From Laguncularia racemosa (Eukaryota; Streptophyta; Magnoliopsida; Myrtales; Combretaceae): DNA of 64,000 bases. The notes beneath the pieces were generated by a model that made no database searches, had not been told where the DNA came from, and saw nothing but the letters and a program-made list of their open reading frames with translations. Each line of letters opens with the position of its first letter. Position 1 is the first letter of the stretch. The stretch covers positions 124,001-188,000 of the forward strand of contig JBBMOL010000374.1 of the NCBI GenBank assembly GCA_037954665.1, written 5' to 3'. A program made the translations under genes and the position numbers. Below, piece by piece: positions 23,461-35,256 of this stretch.

Positions 23461-24209
23461 GTAGAAATATTCCCTAGATAACCCCCCATGCAAATTGGTT
23501 GTTATATGATTCCTATTAGGGCCAAGTCATTGAAGGTGGTGAGGATGATAGCTAGATATGCACTAGTTGAACCACCTGTAGTAAGAGGAATATGCTATAT
23601 TGCTACCATCAACTCTAGATAGCTCCTCCATAGCTCATTCTAAGGGTATTGTTGGTACCTCACACATGTTGGGCTAGATGATAAGTATACAGAGGACTAT
23701 GTAGTACATGGAGGATAGGCATCATAGGAAGGTTAGGAGAGATTTTAGGAGGATGGAGATGAAGGTAAGTAGGATTGAGATGTGTAAAGCTCTTATCTAC
23801 ACATAGTGGGACTTAAATTCCACCTCTTAAGGAGTTTGATGATGACGGTGTATATATTCCTATTAAGATGGATGGTGAGGACAATGATGATGATAGGGCA
23901 GAGGCTTAAGGCTTGATTTGTAGTTCTTTGAAATTTTAGTTTTGGTCTACAATAATGTAAAGACTTGTATAATGGATTATAGTAACCAGGTATAGTTATT
24001 TTCTTTTCTTTTCTTTTTCATTTTATTTCCTTATGTTGTTAAGTTTATTTCTTTCATGCAAGGATTTTTGCTTCTTAAATTTAGCAAAATTGACTTAAAG
24101 AATTTCTTTAATCTTCAAAAATTCGAGAAGTACTTGTTTTCCTTATTTCTCTTCCCCAATTAGTTATTCTTTTGTTTTTCATAATTATTCTTGTGTTTTA
24201 TTTTATACA
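23461..24209 (+). pseudogene. Decayed third-ORF remnant of a plus-strand Athila-type element
   Basis: Several plus-strand pieces are open between stops. The last ends at about 23910 with an acidic tail (PPLKEFDDDGVYIPI, then Asp-rich). This lies where Athila/Tat elements may keep an extra ORF before the PPT. No family domain is recognised, so the assignment rests on position relative to the downstream PPT-like block and LTR. Confidence 0.35.
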
Positions 24210-24250
24210 TTAGGGAAAATGTACAATTTAAGTGTGGAGGATAGGGATAA
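24210..24250 (+). other. Internal PPT-like conserved block
   Basis: AATGTACAATTTAAGTGTGG followed by AGGATAGGG resembles blocks at the same relative position in elements B and A. It lies about 1.2 kb before the true 3' PPT. Confidence 0.5.
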
Positions 24251-24689
24251 CATAAGAAAAAAAAAAGGCCTTTTTAAAACTTTATCAAGAAGGACTATAC
24301 AATAATTAATTGCTTTTAGTAGTACTAATTAAATAAATTACGTTTGCAATTTAAGTAATTTTGTGATTTTTTTTTTCAAATCCTTGACATGGTTCTTCTC
24401 TTTTCATGAATGAACTTATAACACTTAATTAGAGTTGAATTGTGAAATATTTGTAAATTAGAGTTACATGTTATTTAGGCTTAGAATCTAGAAACTTTGG
24501 ATTGGAATAATGTTGCTGATCAAGAATTGGGAATTTAGGTTTTTAAACTTATTTTGATGTATACTTATCTCTTAGAAGTTTTTATGAGTATTATGATCTT
24601 GAATAACTAATCTACCTAAATTTGTCTCTTAAAGGTTTTTCCAACCAATTAAAAGTTAGGAGATAAAATAAAAATAAATAAATAAAGTT

Positions 24690-24790
24690 CAACTATGGCC
24701 CTTGTTAACTCAAGTAATTAAGCTTCTAGGATGCCCTTCTAGGGACAACACTTGTTGACTTGAGTGATGAGCATGGGACCATCGGCCAAA
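24690..24790 (+). other. Conserved non-coding module shared with element A
   Basis: The reverse complement (ACTCAAGTCAA, GTTGTCCCTAGAAGGGCA, TTAATTACTTGAGT) lines up with 12455-12530 of element A and more weakly with 12150-12240. Both elements carry it between the coding region and the PPT. Confidence 0.5.
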
Positions 24791-25391
24791 ACATAGGTTA
24801 AGAGAAAAGTTTGAGAAAACTGAACTAAACAAAAATAAGCAATGAAGTTAATGGAGGTTTAAAGGGATATCTAAAAACTTAGTAGTCTAAGATTGTCTAG
24901 TTTAGGATGTATTGACTAATGAAACTACTCCATGTTGCTTAAAAAAAAAGTAAAAAAAGAAAAAAAGGAAAACTCCCGGTTAATATAAAAATTGGGAAGG
25001 GCTTTTAAGGGATAGATGGAGTAAGCTATTGTTTGACATCATAGTATTTAGAGGGATGGAAAAGAGAAAGTATACATTTCAGTTAGGTGGACAAAACTTT
25101 GAATAAACTTTTCCTTAATTGGATGATGTTTAGTATGATTTTAGACTTATAAATCTTTGTTTAAATAGCATGATAAACTTTGATATTGTATGGATAAGCT
25201 TTTAAAATATGATATTTTGTGTTTATAGTACATTGGATATAATTGGGTAAAGAATATGTTTAAGAATTGATAATCATTTATGATGATTGCAATTTGTTCA
25301 AGTGTGAATTCAGTGATTAATTGCCTATAGTAAAGTAATTGGTAAAGTAATTTTGTGCTTGATCTTTAATGTTTATCTTTCTTTTTGTATA

Positions 25392-25417
25392 AGTAAAGGC
25401 TTAAGAGTGGGGGAGTT
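25392..25417 (+). promoter_or_regulatory. 3' polypurine tract
   Basis: AAAGGCTTAAGAGTGGGGGAG lies directly before an LTR start TGATAAGTG, which fixes the element's plus orientation. Confidence 0.7.
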
Positions 25418-26853
25418 TGATAAGTGTTATAAAACACTTATTATTTGTAATTCTTATATAGTCTTCGATTTAATTTAGAATATTTTGAATGGATATTAAA
25501 CTTAAGTAGCCTCTATTTTAATTTCAAGGCTTTAAAATGTAACTTTTGATAAAATGAAACAAGGTCACAAAATTAGTACATGAATTGGAGGAAAAATGTC
25601 AAAGTTACAAAATTGGAAGGTCAGACAAGGTTAACAACATGGCCGTGTTAGAGGTTGTGTTAATTTAGAGTAAGAAAAAGGCTTAAAGGTGAGTGACATG
25701 CCTATGTTAGAGAGCATGCTAAACCTAATTTTTGGAGAATTTCAAGAAGTTTCAAGATAAAAGATACACAGATATTAACACAACTGTGCCATTACTGTTT
25801 CAAGAAAATATTTCAATTTCCAAATCAATTATTTAAGTTGAATTTTACTTTCCTAGAGAAGTATTCATCATGAAGATTTAATTTCCTTCCTAAGAAGCCA
25901 AGTTCCCTACTCCATGAAGATGTAATTCTTGCCTATTGAAACATTATTTTCTCATTTATAAGGATTCTCTTCTAGTCTAAGAAACTATAATTTTCCTAGT
26001 CAAGAAGTGTTCAACTAGTATAAATGAAGTAGGGTCCAAGTTTTAGGGAATATAGAGTTTTAGACTAGGTTTTAGCGTAGTTATAGATTTTTACTATTAT
26101 TACTACTTTATTGTTGTTCATCTTTGTGAATTATTTTTATACTTTCTCTTTTAATTTCAAGATGGTGCTAGCTTAATTTTCTTTTGTATTTGGGTATGGT
26201 GAACCTTAGAATGAACATGCAATTGCTAGTTTATTATTCAATGAAGTTATTGATATTCTTGTAATCTAACTATGAGTTCTTCATCATTTTCAAGTTAATA
26301 TTATTGGTGTATTAGTTTGTAATCTAATTTTTTTACATAGAGATCAAAAGATCCTTTGTTTGAATGAGTCTAGCATAATTAGAAGGATTTACACACAATC
26401 CTAGAGATAGGACATTGTAAATCTTCTAGATTTAGGTTGAACCTAATAGTAGAACACATAAAACAAAAGTAATATGATTCTAGGGGTTTTAATTATGAAG
26501 AGATTTGGATTAACCAACCTAGAATCTAGAATCAGTAGACTCGAGAGAGTTATTAGTTCAATTTAAGAGTTATCACTATCTAAGAATATAATAATGGAAT
26601 TTAATAATAATTAGTGGATTGCATTAATAATTTTTAAAGGGATTTAATATCTAGGTATGCATTTATTGGTAGTTGTTTTAATTTTACTTGTTAATTTTCT
26701 AAGTCGATTTTGGAGATTAGATAATGGGAGAAAAGCTAATTACTAATAATCATAGTTTTTATGGGATCGACACTCGATATTGTTCTCTATTATACTATAG
26801 AATCGATATGTACACTTACCTATAGGTCTATTATAGAGGATAGACTGATATCA
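25418..26853 (+). repeat. Athila-type 3' LTR (family shared with 58358-59752)
   Basis: It begins TGATAAGTGTT beside a PPT and ends CTGATATCA, 1436 bp. A TATAAATG lies at 26019-26026, about 230 bp after CATGGCCGTGTTAG-type motifs (25640-25790). The U5 end has the GACACTCG...TGTACACTTACC block found in the other Athila LTRs here. The same family occurs reversed at 58358-59752. The 5' LTR of this element is not in the window. Confidence 0.75.
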
Positions 26854-29040
26854 TCTCTTAAGGTACATGAGGAGTTAGATTTGACACATTAAAAGTACCA
26901 GATACTCTATAATCACCTGCCAACTCAATTCTATAGGCATTATTATTCACTTTCTCTAATATTCGAAATGGTTCATCTAAACATGGTAATAGTTTTTGTG
27001 CTCGAGTTGGTGGAAACCTCTCTTTTCACAAGGGAAGCTACTCTAAATCCCTAGGCTTGAATAATATGGGTTTCTTCCCTTTACTACCTTGCTCCCTCTG
27101 CTCAGCTCCTTATTTCTATAACTACTTAAATACTTTAACTTAAAGTCTTTGAATCTATTGAGCTCTATTAACTCCACTAATGCTTTCCTCTTGGCTAGTT
27201 GATATAACTATCATGTCCATGGGAATGTTTAGGTTAAATCCATAAACCACTTCAAATGGTGTCTTCCTAATAGAACTTTGAATTGATAAATTATATGCAA
27301 ACTTAACAATTGGTAAGCATTGATCCTAATCTCTTAAGTTATTTCCAATAATAGCTTACAGTAAGACTCCAAATGTTTTGTTCACAACTATAGTCTGATT
27401 CCTGTTTGTAGATGACAAGTAGTGCTAAAGAGTAGCTTAGTGCAAATATTTTCTGCATAATCTTTCAAAAGAAATCGAGGAATTTCACTTCCCTATCTAG
27501 TACGACAACCTTTGGAATGCCATGAAGTTTGACAATTTCCTACAAAAATAAATTTGCAATAAACATTGCATCATTTGTTTTATGATAGGGCACAAAATGT
27601 ACTATTTTGCTAGAATGGTCCACCATAACCATTATAGAATCTTATCATGTGTTATCTTAAGTCATGATGGAATTGGAAATGGCACTACACCATTAAATAA
27701 CTTTGTAAACATCACTCTTTAACCTTGGCTAGAAGAAGTGTTCTCTCAATAAGCTTTTGGTCTTCTTTTCACTAAAGGGTGCAACAAACCCCTAGTGTAA
27801 GCTTCTTTCACTAGTAGCTCCCTCATTAAGCCCTCAGGTATACAAAACTTCCTTAACTTGAAGAGGAATCCTTCCACCACATGGTAGTCACCCTTGGCTT
27901 TCCCCTCAACATACTAAACAAATATGGGAGCAAAGTAGGTATTAGAACTATCTTGTTCTGTAATCATGCCAAAACACATCATCTTGGATTCTAAGGTATC
28001 AATAAGGACATACCTACATGATAAGGCATCTACTGCTACATTTGACTTACCCTACTTGTACTTAGTTAGATAGAAAAAAACTCTCAAGGAACTCCAACTA
28101 CCTAACTTGTCACTTTAAAAGCTTATTTTGTCCCTTGAAGTGCTTGAGTGACTCATGATTTATGTAGATGATGAACTCCTTATGTAGTAAGTAGTGTTGC
28201 CAAACTTGTAAAGCTTTGATCAATGAATACAACTCCTTATCATAAGTATAATAGTTAAGAGTATCACCCTATAACTTCTCACTAAAATAAGCTATAGGTA
28301 GTTTCTTTTGCATCAAAACCACTCCTATGCCTACCTTAGAGGCATCACACTCCAATTCAACTGTTTTATCAAAATCAAGTAACACAAGAATTGGCATAAT
28401 AATAAGCTTCTCTTTAATTAACTAAAAACTTTGTTGTGCTTGCTCCATCCATTTGAACTCTTTCCCTTTCTTAGTTAACTCTGTCAAGGGAGTTACTATA
28501 GTTCTAAAGTTATGCATGAATCATTTATAGGGAGCTAGATGTGAAAAATACGGACTTTGGATAAAAATAGAGGTACTGACCATTTGATAATAGCTTGAAT
28601 GTTCTCACCATCTACTCTGATCCCATCACTAAACACAACATAGTTTAGAGTAGTCACGTCGGGTTGACAAAAAACACATTTCTTCAAATTACCATATAAC
28701 TTCTTAGTTTATAGTATCATAAAAGCATATCTTAAATGCTCAATATGTAGTCACAAGTCAACACTATAAACCAAAATATCATCAAAATATACTATTGCGA
28801 AATTACCTATGAAGTCACATAAGACATGGCTCATAAACCACATGAAAGTACTTGATGCATTGATTAGCCCAAAGGGCATAGCCATTAATTCGTATAATTT
28901 ATGTTTAGTTTTAAAGGCCAACTTTCATTCATCCCCTAGTCTCATGCAAATTTGATGATACCTACTCTTTAAATTAACTTTGGAAAATCTGTGGGCTCCA
29001 TGCAATTCATCTAACATATCATCCAACTAAGGAATTGGAC
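26854..29040 (-). pseudogene. Element D: RT-RNaseH-integrase remnant
   Basis: Many stops and shifts, but conserved blocks remain on the minus strand. From high to low coordinates: RT with LDDMLDELHGA, FSKVNLKS, MPFGL and the catalytic YFDDILVYS (28757-28806), then RNase H near 28360-28100 with ECDAS, YDKELYSLI and INHESLKHF (the usual TDHESLK has Asp changed to Asn). Integrase fragments follow from about 27900, and the C-terminal NNAYRIELAGDY...FNVSNLTPHVP block ends near 26870. The motifs resemble element E's, so D belongs to a similar gypsy lineage. Its 3' end is cut by the neighbouring LTR. Confidence 0.75.
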
Positions 29041-31098
29041 TGTAAACACCCCATTTTTGCCATAGGAGTCAATAATTCTCAAAAAAATAATCAATTCTCA
29101 ATAATCTTCAATTTTTTCTAATTTTTTCCTAATTTAGTATAAATAGTAAAAATATTTAAAAAAAAAATAAATAGGAAAACACATCAATTTTGAAAAATGA
29201 TTTCGAAAATAGTAATAATAAAGGATGAGTAATTTTGACAAATTTTAGAAATTTCAAAAAAATACAAAAAAATGGAAAAACCGCATTGCATATATGCAAT
29301 TTGCGATACAAAGAAAATCGGGAAAATGGGCCAGCTCAGCTGGCTCGTGCGTGCATGTTGGGACCGTGTGAAGGCTGAAGGTCGCGAGTTCGAATCCCCT
29401 CGCGTGCGCTCGGCAAAATTTTTTCCTTCTTTTCCCTGAAGCCGCCACGTGGCAATGTGTGATTGGCCGAGAGAAAACGCGTGCATCGCGCGTGATCGTC
29501 TTCCTCACCCGGACAGATGCTAGGAGAAGCCGGAGCAAGTCCGATGAAGGTGGAATTGATCATTTTTTTTTCAAATCTTCTAGATTATTGTCAAGATAAA
29601 GCCGAATCCATAAGATAAATCAAAGAAAAACAAGAGATCAACATCAAATCGCCGGGATAAAATCAATTCTAAAAACGGAAGAAATTCGGATTTATCCAAA
29701 TCGACCGATCTGAGCTTATCCAAGAGGGTTTCCGAACGCCTATAAATAGAGGAGGAGTAGAGGAAGCCAAAACACGAATCACAATTGAGAGAAAGTGAGG
29801 AAAGAGTGCAAATCGGAGAGCATCGAAGAAGGATCCAAAACCGCGAACACCGACCGGAGCTAAACCACCACCAGGAGGCGATCTGGGAGTAAACCACCGC
29901 CACCATTGGATTCAGCACCCTCGAGAAGCTAGGATTTGACACCTCACCCGCTGCAAAAGGCCGCCGGAACACCGTGAACGAGCCTCCCCCGCTGCCGTGT
30001 CCGATCGATTCGACCCGACCCGATTTCGACCCGACCGACCCGACCCGCATATCGACTCGGATCCAGGTAAGTCGGATTTTTTGGATTTTTATTATTTTAT
30101 TTAATTAATTTTGTTTATTTATTTATTTCGAATTAATTAATTAATTTATTATTTGTTATTTAGTTAGTTATTTATTTATTTATTTGTAATAAATAGGAAA
30201 ATGTAGAAATTAGAGTTTTCTAGAATTTAATAATGTAGAAAAATAATAATAAATAGATAGATAAAAAAATAATAAAATGTAGAAAAATAATGAAAAATAT
30301 TAGGAAAAATAACAATAAAATTTTAGATTTCAAAATAGGATAGATATTAACTTAAGATAAAAAATTTCACAAAAATCACAAAAATCATAAAAAATCATAA
30401 AAATCAAGAAAATCATAAAAAATTCAAAAATTATAAAAGAATCATAAAAAATGAGTTTTAGCACTTAGAAAAATCCTTTTCTTCAAATAAATCCAAAATT
30501 GATGTTTTTCCCTAAAATTCATTTTCAAAATCAGATTAAAGCTTAGGCTTGGAATTTTTTAGAAAAATCCCAAAAATGGTAAGAACATAAAGCAAAAGAG
30601 ATTTCAAAATTAAAATTCACAAACAAACTTAAAGTTTTCAGAAAAGCGAACTACGGCTTGTTTGATCCTGAATAGCAGGTACGTAGGAACCCATTCGGGT
30701 CAACCCATAAAAATTAATGAAAAATCATTTTCTTGAAATAATTCAAAAACATAATAAAAAGTAACAGAAACACAATAAAAACACATTTCTGAAGAGGAAC
30801 AATTTCAAGAGATTAGGTGGTAACCGTAAGGTTTTAATAGGTTAGCCTCCGGACTTAGAAACTCTGGTTTTCCCTTGTCCTCTTTTCAAAAACGAGAAGA
30901 GGAAATAACGACGACTAGTGGTCCAAATTAAGACTAATCCGCTCCTTTAGTCTTAATACAATTTTTCCCAACAACAGTTGGGTGGCGACTCCAAAAATCA
31001 AACGAAATTCCTAACTCAAGTCGAGGATCTACATTAGATGAGCATAGGGTCTAGTCTAGATCGGATTAGGAATGGGAATTCAAAAATTAGACTCGACA
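29041..31098 (+). repeat. Ogre-type solo LTR inside element D
   Basis: It starts TGTAAACACCCC and ends GACTCGACA like both LTRs of element C, but is more diverged. The flanks TGGAC (29036-29040) and AGGAC (31099-31103) are a TSD with one mismatch. D's RT reading continues across it. TATA (CTATAAATAG) is at 29740-29749 and a CAG/GTAAGT donor at 30064-30072. No internal sequence remains, so it arose by LTR-LTR recombination. Confidence 0.85.
29285..29404 (+). promoter_or_regulatory. Palindrome plus tRNA-like A/B-box module in Ogre-type LTR
   Basis: The palindrome ATTGCATATATGCAAT (29285-29300) is followed by an A-box-like CAGCTCAGCTGG (29332-29343) and a B-box-like GAGTTCGAATCC (29386-29397). 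The second lies in a 6-bp stem CGCGAG / CTCGCG with loop TTCGAATCCC, like a tRNA T arm. Equivalent modules lie at 32905-33016 and 46992-47104. A run of T follows at about 29419. It looks like an RNA polymerase III internal promoter; activity is unknown. Confidence 0.55.
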
Positions 31099-31103
31099 AG
31101 GAC

Positions 31104-32660
31104 ATTTATACTTCACTGTACTCCTATTAACTACCAACTATCTATACACATTTGCCATGATCCCACTTTCTTGAGTATTAAAAGAGCTAGCACAATACAT
31201 GGGCTCATACTCTCTCTTACAAAGCCCCACCGTATCAATTTGTTAACCTAAGGTTTTAACTCCTTTGCCTCTTCGGGATTCATTCGTACGTTGGTTTTTT
31301 AGGTGGAACAGCAATAGGGATTAAGTCATATGGTGCTTTATACCCCACTTTGGAGGTAGCCCTTTAGAAGTTCCACAAGAAATACTTCATTGAACTTTGT
31401 CAACAAGATTTGAAAATCTATGGGTATTGTAGTATGTGCTTCCATTCTTAAGGTTTGGTAGACATGTATTAAGAACATAGGCTTATTAGAAATAATTATA
31501 ACCTTAACATCTCTTAGTGTCATTATTAGTGATTCTTTTCTATCCTTTATGATAATAGCTAATGTAGCTTTAGCTACTTTAGGACTCATAGGTTTCAACA
31601 TTATCTTCCTATTATCTTTATAGAAGGCATAGGTATTAAGGAACCCATCATTTATTACTCTAAGATCAAATAACCATAGTTGACCTAATATGATATGGGA
31701 TGCTGTTATAGGAACCACATTGCACTATAGTTTGTCTTTATATACACTAGAAAACACTATAGGGACCTTGACCGACTTGGTCACATGTACTATACCCTTA
31801 TTGCTCAACGAATGCGATTTGTATAGCTTAAGGTGGTCAATAGTAAGGAGTTTTAGTTACTTTACCATGGAAGCTGTAGTAACATTAGTATAGTTGCCAC
31901 TATCTACTATGATAGTAAAAACAATACCATTAACCTTACACTTTGTATGGAATCAATTCTCACATTATTGGTTTCGTAGTATGGAATTAGTGCTAAAAAA
32001 TCGCCTTACTAAAAAGGTTATAAGGTCTCCCTCATCTCTACCAAGCCCATCTACATTATAATCAAAATGCTATAAGTTGTCTTCCACATCTCCTTCCACC
32101 TTTAGGTCTTCATTCTCCTTAGTGTCTACTTGATCATCTCTCATAAGCATGACTTGTCAATTTGAGCATTGCATAGCTACATGCTTATAGCTAAGGCATT
32201 TAAAACATTTTACTTGACTACTTTTCTTTCCAATTACTAATAGGTCAGTTTTCTTGTAATTAGAGTTAATAGGATTTTTACTTTTGACATCACTCCTCTA
32301 TTCTGCCTTTCTATCATCTCTTCCCAGAACATTTTGCCTACTCACCCTTCTATCATCATCACTCTTGATTTGATTAAAACCTCTTGATTTGGGAGATGTC
32401 ATGGAGGTACTATAACACCTCCTCTATCATTGCATCTTTACTTTCTGCACATACTAATTAGCATTTTGTAATAACTTAAGCTTCTATAGTTCAATGATTT
32501 CAATATTAAGCCCCATGACAAAGTAGGCAATAGTTTGTTCCCTTGTCTCAACTAGCTTACATCAGATGGTAAGCATCTCAAACACTTTCATGTACTCATC
32601 AATGCTCATGCCACCTTATCTCAACGCTTGTAATCTCATATATACCTCTTGCTTATAGTG
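31104..32660 (-). pseudogene. Element D: gag C-terminus, protease and RT start
   Basis: From high to low coordinates on the minus strand: gag fragments (MSIDEYMKVFEML, ETREQTIAYFVMGLN), a perfect C-x2-C-x4-H-x4-C zinc knuckle at 32166-32207, an aspartic protease with IVDSGNYTNV near 31897, and the LGQLWLFDLRVINDG flap-side block at 31718-31640. RT begins near 31300 with WQMCIDSW. Frames are broken throughout. The segment lies between two Ogre-type insertions and is continuous with D on both sides. Confidence 0.75.
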
Positions 32661-32949
32661 TGTAAACACCCCATTTTTGCCCTAATGATCAATAATAATA
32701 AAAAATAATTAATTTCCAATTTTTTCTATTTTTTCCATTTTTTCCTCTAATTTAGAAAAAACAGGAAAAATGTTAAAAAATAAAAATAAATAGGAAAATA
32801 CATCAATTTTGGAAAATAATTGCACAAATGGCAATAAAAAGGGTTAAATAATTTTTGCAAATTTTTGAAATTTCAAAAAAATACAAAAAAATAAAGAAAT
32901 CGCATTGCATATATGCAAATTGCGAAAATAATAAAATCGCGAAAGTGGG

Positions 32950-33016
32950 TTAGCCCGATTGGTCTGGACCAGGGTCAGGTGTGCACGGGAGTGGGCTCGG
33001 TCAGGGGTTCAAAATG
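32950..33016 (+). promoter_or_regulatory. tRNA-like module, 5' LTR of C
   Basis: The A-box position reads TAGCCCGATTGG and the B-box position GGGGTTCAAAATGC, both more decayed than in the 3' LTR copy, with the same spacing. Confidence 0.4.
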
Positions 33017-33669
33017 CGGAAGAAGCAGAATCTGTGTTTTGAGAAATTTTTCTCTGCCTGGGACACGTGTCAGCATTCGATTGGCCGAGGTGAACGCACG
33101 GGCCGGGCGCGTGATCGTCTTCAACCTCTGTTCGAGATCGCCGGCGAGGAGAAAAATTCGAATTTCGCCCGTTTTGATTCGATTTTTTGCACAAATCCAA
33201 TAGAGCTTCAACATAAATAAGATAAACATCATCCAATTGGAATCAAATCGCAACAAAACAAAGGATTTGCACAAATGGGAGATGGGTTTCAACCAAAATC
33301 CGATTTGCCTCAATCGGTGGAAATCTGAGCTTATCCAGCTCGATTTCTTACGCCTATAAATAGAGGATGAAGGGAGGAGGCAAAAACACAGATCAAAAGT
33401 GAGAAAAAGAGAGAATCGAAGCCTCACCGGAGTTCTTCAAACCCCGACCATCGAGCAAACTTCAAGCAGCCACCAGGAGGCATTTCTGAAGCAAACCACC
33501 ACCATAGTTGAGTTCCTCACCCTCGAAAACCTAGGAATCGACACCTCAATCGCTTCGAAAGGCCACTGGAACGCCGTCAACGAGTGTCCCCAACCGCTGC
33601 GTCCGATCGACCCGACCCGCTTCGACCTGATCCGACTCGACCGACCCGACCCTCGCACCGACCCGAATC

Positions 33670-33678
33670 TAGGTAAGT
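33670..33678 (+). promoter_or_regulatory. Candidate 5' splice site in Ogre-type LTR
   Basis: TAG/GTAAGT lies about 310 bp past TATA. Equivalents are CAG/GTAAGT at 30064-30072 and TAG/GTAAGT at 47744-47752. A TTTTTCAG acceptor-like site follows at 34281-34288 (also 30635-30641 and 48308-48315) after an AT-rich stretch, giving a candidate leader intron of about 570-620 bp within the LTR. Confidence 0.45.
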
Positions 33679-34754
33679 CGGATTTTCTGATTTTTTGTAT
33701 TTATTTTATTTATTTCGAATTTATTTATTTACTTATTTGTTATTTATAACTAGAAAAAATAGAAAAATTTCAGAAATTAGATTTTTTTTTTTTAGGATTT
33801 GATTTAGTATGAATAATAAAAATAAGAATAATAATTATAATAATAAATAATAAAAATGTGAAAATTTATAAAGAAAATAATAAAAATATTTAAAAAATAA
33901 TAATAATAATTTAGATTTTAAAATAGGATAGACAAAAAAATCTAGGAGAAAATTTTTCAATCAAAATTTAATAAAAATTAATAAAAGTTAATAAAAATTA
34001 TAAAAATAATAAAAAATAGTAAAAATCATAAAAAATAATAAAAAATTCAATAAAAATTTATAATAGTAGAAGTGAGTTGAAAAATAGAAAAATGGAATTT
34101 TTATCACTTAGAAAAATCATTTTCTTAAATAAATCCAAAACTGGTTTTTTTCCTAAAAAATATCATTTTCAAAAAAATCAAATTATCAAACTCAAGCTTA
34201 GATTTTTTAGAAAAATTCTAAAATGGTAAAAACATAAATCAAAAGAAATTTCATAATTAAAATTCACAAACGCATTAAAGTTTTTCAGGAAAAGCGAACT
34301 ACGGCACGTTTGATCCTGAATAGCAGGTACGTAGGCACCCATTTGGGGCAACTCTAAAAAGAATAAAAAAAATCATTTTCTTAGAATAACTTATTCAAAA
34401 ACATAATAAAAGATAACAAGAAATAAATAAAAGACATTTCTAGATAAGGTTAAGATTTTAGGAGATTAGGGTGGTAAACTTAGGGTTTTAATAGGTTAGC
34501 CTCCGAACTTAGAAGCTCTGGTTTTCCTTTTCCTCTTTTCATAAAAATGAAAAAGGAAATCACGACGACTAGTGATCCAAATTAGGACTAATCTGCTTAA
34601 TTAGTCCTAATTCAATTTTTCCCAACAACAGTTGGGTGGCGACTCCAAAACAAATCGAAATTCCTAACTCAAGTCGAGGATCTACATTAAATGAGCATAG
34701 GGTCTAGTATAGATCGGATTAGGAATAGGAAATAAAAAATTAGACTCGATAGGA

Positions 34755-34772
34755 TGGCGACTCCATTGGGGA
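34755..34772 (+). promoter_or_regulatory. Primer-binding site of C (tRNA-Arg type)
   Basis: TGGCGACTCCATTGGGGA starts three bases after the 5' LTR. This form is recalled for Ogre elements, where it is described as complementary to tRNA-Arg. I could not align it to a tRNA here. Confidence 0.7.
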
Positions 34773-35256
34773 CCTCTCTCCAGTAGGCTAGCCACCTGAA
34801 TCTCCTCAGATTGCTCCTTTTTTAAGAAATGTCTTTTGATTATTGCTCTGTTGCTAACCTTTCAGGGATTTAGCTAAATTTTTTATTCAGTTATTTTACT
34901 TTTGTTGTTAGGTCTGCATGCATACAATTGTGTGAATAGATACGGTCAAACACAGGCCGTCTTAGGACCCTAAGACAGGGGCCATTGTGTCGGTTTTGGG
35001 TGAAGTGATATGATCACTGTTCAAGACCGATTAGGCTACCCCACCCAATGCTTCAATATGACCTGAGATCCATTTCTCCGAGAATGCGGGAGGCCATAGA
35101 GCTTGGGGACTAGTAAGAACCTACCTATTTGCATACATAACATCATGGGCTGCCAATTGATGATGATGTAATATTTTTCGTTCATGGAGTTCAGATCTAT
35201 TTCCCTATAATGTTATCATAGTTCTGGTTGTAATTAGGAAATTTCTGTTGTAATAG

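Larger units (their letters stand above)
32661..34751 (+). repeat. 5' LTR of element C
   Basis: This 2091-bp LTR has the palindrome core TTGCATATATGCAA (32905-32918), the tRNA-like module (32950-33016), TATA box CTATAAATAG (33354-33363) and TAG/GTAAGT donor (33670-33678). It ends GACTCGATA where the 3' LTR has GACTCGACA. A run of GACCCGACC-type repeats precedes the donor. Confidence 0.92.

Noticed and set aside
29332..29404. Genuine tRNA gene
   Set aside because: The A and B boxes look right but no acceptor stem or anticodon arm could be folded, and the module recurs at a fixed place in each LTR, so it is part of the LTR.
33399..33749. 116-codon frame in the C 5' LTR just after TATA
   Set aside because: It crosses the GTAAGT donor and is not conserved as protein in the solo LTR, so it is more likely leader sequence.
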